From positions 1 to 5,544 of the forward strand of contig JAOZTO010000189.1 of the NCBI GenBank assembly GCA_029942265.1: 5,544 nucleotides of DNA, written 5' to 3'. Positions within the stretch are counted from its first letter, which is position 1. Each line of letters begins with the position of its first letter. The notes under the pieces were generated by a model, which saw only the letters and a list, made by a program, of their open reading frames with translations, was not told the origin of the DNA and did not search any database. The DNA is from Desulfocapsa sp. Its GTDB lineage: Bacteria; Desulfobacterota; Desulfobulbia; Desulfobulbales; Desulfocapsaceae. Below are positions 4,095-5,544 of the stretch, in pieces. A program made the translations under genes and the position numbers.

Positions 4095-5472
4095 CTTTTG
4101 GTACCGGGAATGTTATTGTCACAATTGTTCCTCCAAGGTCGCTACTCATCAATGAAATTTCTCCATTATGTTGTTTTATTATATTATAACAAACAGACAG
4201 GCCAAGCCCGGTACCTTTACCAATTTCCTTTGTTGTGAAAAATGGATCAAAAACCTGGTGTATTGAATCCTCACGAATACCATGACCGGTATCTGTTATT
4301 ACGACCATAATTACAGCACCGTCCCGAAGTGTTTCCACTTCCACGTGATCTTGTTCTTCGCAGGCATCAAGACTGTTCATCAGGATGTTAATAAAAACTT
4401 CTTCCAGTTTCCAGGGGATACCTTTGATCAGTGGAATACTTCCCAACTGCAGAGAAATAATAGAATGGAGTACCTGATTTTTGAGAAGATTTTTTGTACT
4501 TTGCAGCACCTGATTGATGTCGGTATCCACGAGATCGGTTTCTTTTTCCCGGGAAAAATGCAGCAACTCTTTAGCAATTCGTGATGCACGGCTGACATTA
4601 CGTTCTATTGCATCCATCTTCTTGCTGATCCTTTCAGTGGGTTCCACCATATCTTTCAGTAATTCAAGGTTTAGCGAGACGTTTGCGAGAGGATTGTTTA
4701 TTTCATGGGCAATTCCAGCTGCCAGAATGCCCATCGACGTGAGTTTTTCTGATTGCGAGAATCGTAGCAATTTGTCATTGATTATTCTGTTTTGTTCAAG
4801 GCTGAAAACGGAAAGTGCTCGAATTGTATAGAACATGATTAAGAATGCACTTCCTCCCCTGAAAAGAATGATTGGTACATCAACAATGGGCAGAACAGCA
4901 TCAGAGGGAACAAGTCCGCTAATAATTGCGTAACAGATCATAAAACTACCGGCTAAGATGAAATTCCCTGCTACTTTGGACGAGAAAGTACGAACAGTTC
5001 TAGAATACATGATTAGACCGATGCCGGAGAGTAAACCTCCGGGAAATGCTACCCAATGACGGACATTAAGGTCTTTATCTGTTTCAAAATCGAGATAAAT
5101 TGCAATAAAAATTAATACCAGGGCGAAGAAACCAACAAAAGCTTTAATTGTTTTTGGAATTGTTTGGAGCGATTTGTCGCCATAAATAGTTATAATGTTT
5201 AAAAATAAACCAAAGTAAAAAAGGAATAAAAAAGATGTACTTACCGCAATCAGGCGGAATAGGAAAAATGCTGGAGTCTTGATTTCAGGATTGAGTTGTG
5301 CTGAAAATTCAACCCACTCATGAAAGCCGTGAATAATACCAAAGACAGCCAGTAGCCAGATAATCTTGGCAATACCCAGTTCGCTGAGCTTTGTTTCTCT
5401 TGAGAGAATTGCAATTCCCAAAGTGAAAAAGGAGAGACCATAGAGCAGATAAAGTATAAAGTTCCAAACCAT
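4084..5472 (-). CDS. Seven-helix membrane sensor histidine kinase
   Basis: The 462-residue protein has about seven hydrophobic helices (roughly 3-22, 35-52, 68-94, 110-127, 141-157, 169-187 and 197-218). These form an integral membrane sensor with no large periplasmic domain. HGFHEW at 48-53 sits at the end of helix 2 and could bind a ligand or metal. The HisKA domain follows, with phospho-acceptor H256 in GILAAGIAHEINNPLANVSL (248-267), a motif of the NtrB-like kinase class. The catalytic domain has N-box N366 in INILMNSLDA, G1 DTGHGI (394-399), FDPFFTT (408-414) and G2 GKGTGLGLS (418-426). All catalytic motifs are intact. An in-frame TGA directly precedes the ATG, so the start cannot be moved upstream. 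The downstream overlapping response regulator is its likely partner. The signal sensed is unknown; membrane-embedded stimuli such as quinone or membrane state are only guesses. Confidence 0.9.
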   Translation of the reverse strand: MVWNFILYLLYGLSFFTLGIAILSRETKLSELGIAKIIWLLAVFGIIHGFHEWVEFSAQLNPEIKTPAFFLFRLIAVSTSFLFLFYFGLFLNIITIYGDKSLQTIPKTIKAFVGFFALVLIFIAIYLDFETDKDLNVRHWVAFPGGLLSGIGLIMYSRTVRTFSSKVAGNFILAGSFMICYAIISGLVPSDAVLPIVDVPIILFRGGSAFLIMFYTIRALSVFSLEQNRIINDKLLRFSQSEKLTSMGILAAGIAHEINNPLANVSLNLELLKDMVEPTERISKKMDAIERNVSRASRIAKELLHFSREKETDLVDTDINQVLQSTKNLLKNQVLHSIISLQLGSIPLIKGIPWKLEEVFINILMNSLDACEEQDHVEVETLRDGAVIMVVITDTGHGIREDSIHQVFDPFFTTKEIGKGTGLGLSVCYNIIKQHNGEISLMSSDLGGTIVTITFPVPKDDV

Positions 5473-5544
5473 TCAAATACCCATAAGTAAGGCTATGCAG
5501 GATAGCAACCGCAAGTGGCTTCCATTTGAGCAAGGTAAATATTC
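5473..5544 (-). other. Short region upstream of the kinase gene
   Basis: Only 72 bases precede the kinase. One minus-strand frame stays open for 23 codons to the window edge and ends in TGA immediately before the kinase ATG. It could be the tail of an upstream gene, but the translated residues show no recognisable family. A clear promoter or strong ribosome binding site was not seen. Whether the kinase gene starts its own transcript cannot be decided here. Confidence 0.3.

Noticed and set aside
5318..5533. Minus-strand 71-codon frame overlapping the kinase N-terminus
   Set aside because: An out-of-frame shadow of the kinase, which has intact motifs and a membrane-protein composition in its own frame.

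Overview
All five genes lie on the minus strand, so transcription runs from right to left. They form two groups. The gene content suggests a Gram-negative, probably anaerobic or facultatively respiring bacterium of moderate to low GC. The evidence is an exported cytochrome-type protein of the ethylbenzene dehydrogenase/cytochrome c-552 family, a membrane histidine kinase, and ChrB-type chromate-response proteins. A Desulfobacterota-like (deltaproteobacterial) host would fit. That is a guess from gene style, since the window holds no taxonomic marker.

Right half (about 5472 down to 2258): a seven-helix membrane sensor histidine kinase overlaps its response regulator by 11 bases. The regulator pairs a receiver domain with an ArsR-like winged helix. 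After 154 bases comes an exported EB_dh-family protein with a Cys-X3-Cys-His motif. This third gene has its own good sigma70-type promoter, whose -35 box sits inside overlapping inverted repeats, and it ends at a clear hairpin terminator (2171-2204). The simplest reading is that the two-component pair controls the exported protein.

Left half (2084 down to 310): a second promoter (TTGACA, 16 bases, TATAAA) drives a tight three-gene operon. The genes are full-length chrB, a 95-residue His/Asp-containing small protein, and a second, free-standing ChrB C-terminal domain. No chrA chromate transporter is visible. The operon therefore holds two diverged copies of the ChrB C-terminal domain with a small unknown protein between them.

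The left end (1-309) has no credible gene. It contains a roughly 134-bp, nearly self-complementary sequence (55-188) that looks like a small palindromic (MITE-like) element or a long hairpin, and a shorter 7-bp-arm inverted repeat at 222-253.

The most interesting points are the duplicated ChrB C-terminal domain cassette without a transporter, the receiver/ArsR-type regulator beside a likely heme-binding exported protein, and the palindromic element downstream. A functional link between the two operons is only inferred from adjacency and weakly shared TTGTGAAA promoter motifs.
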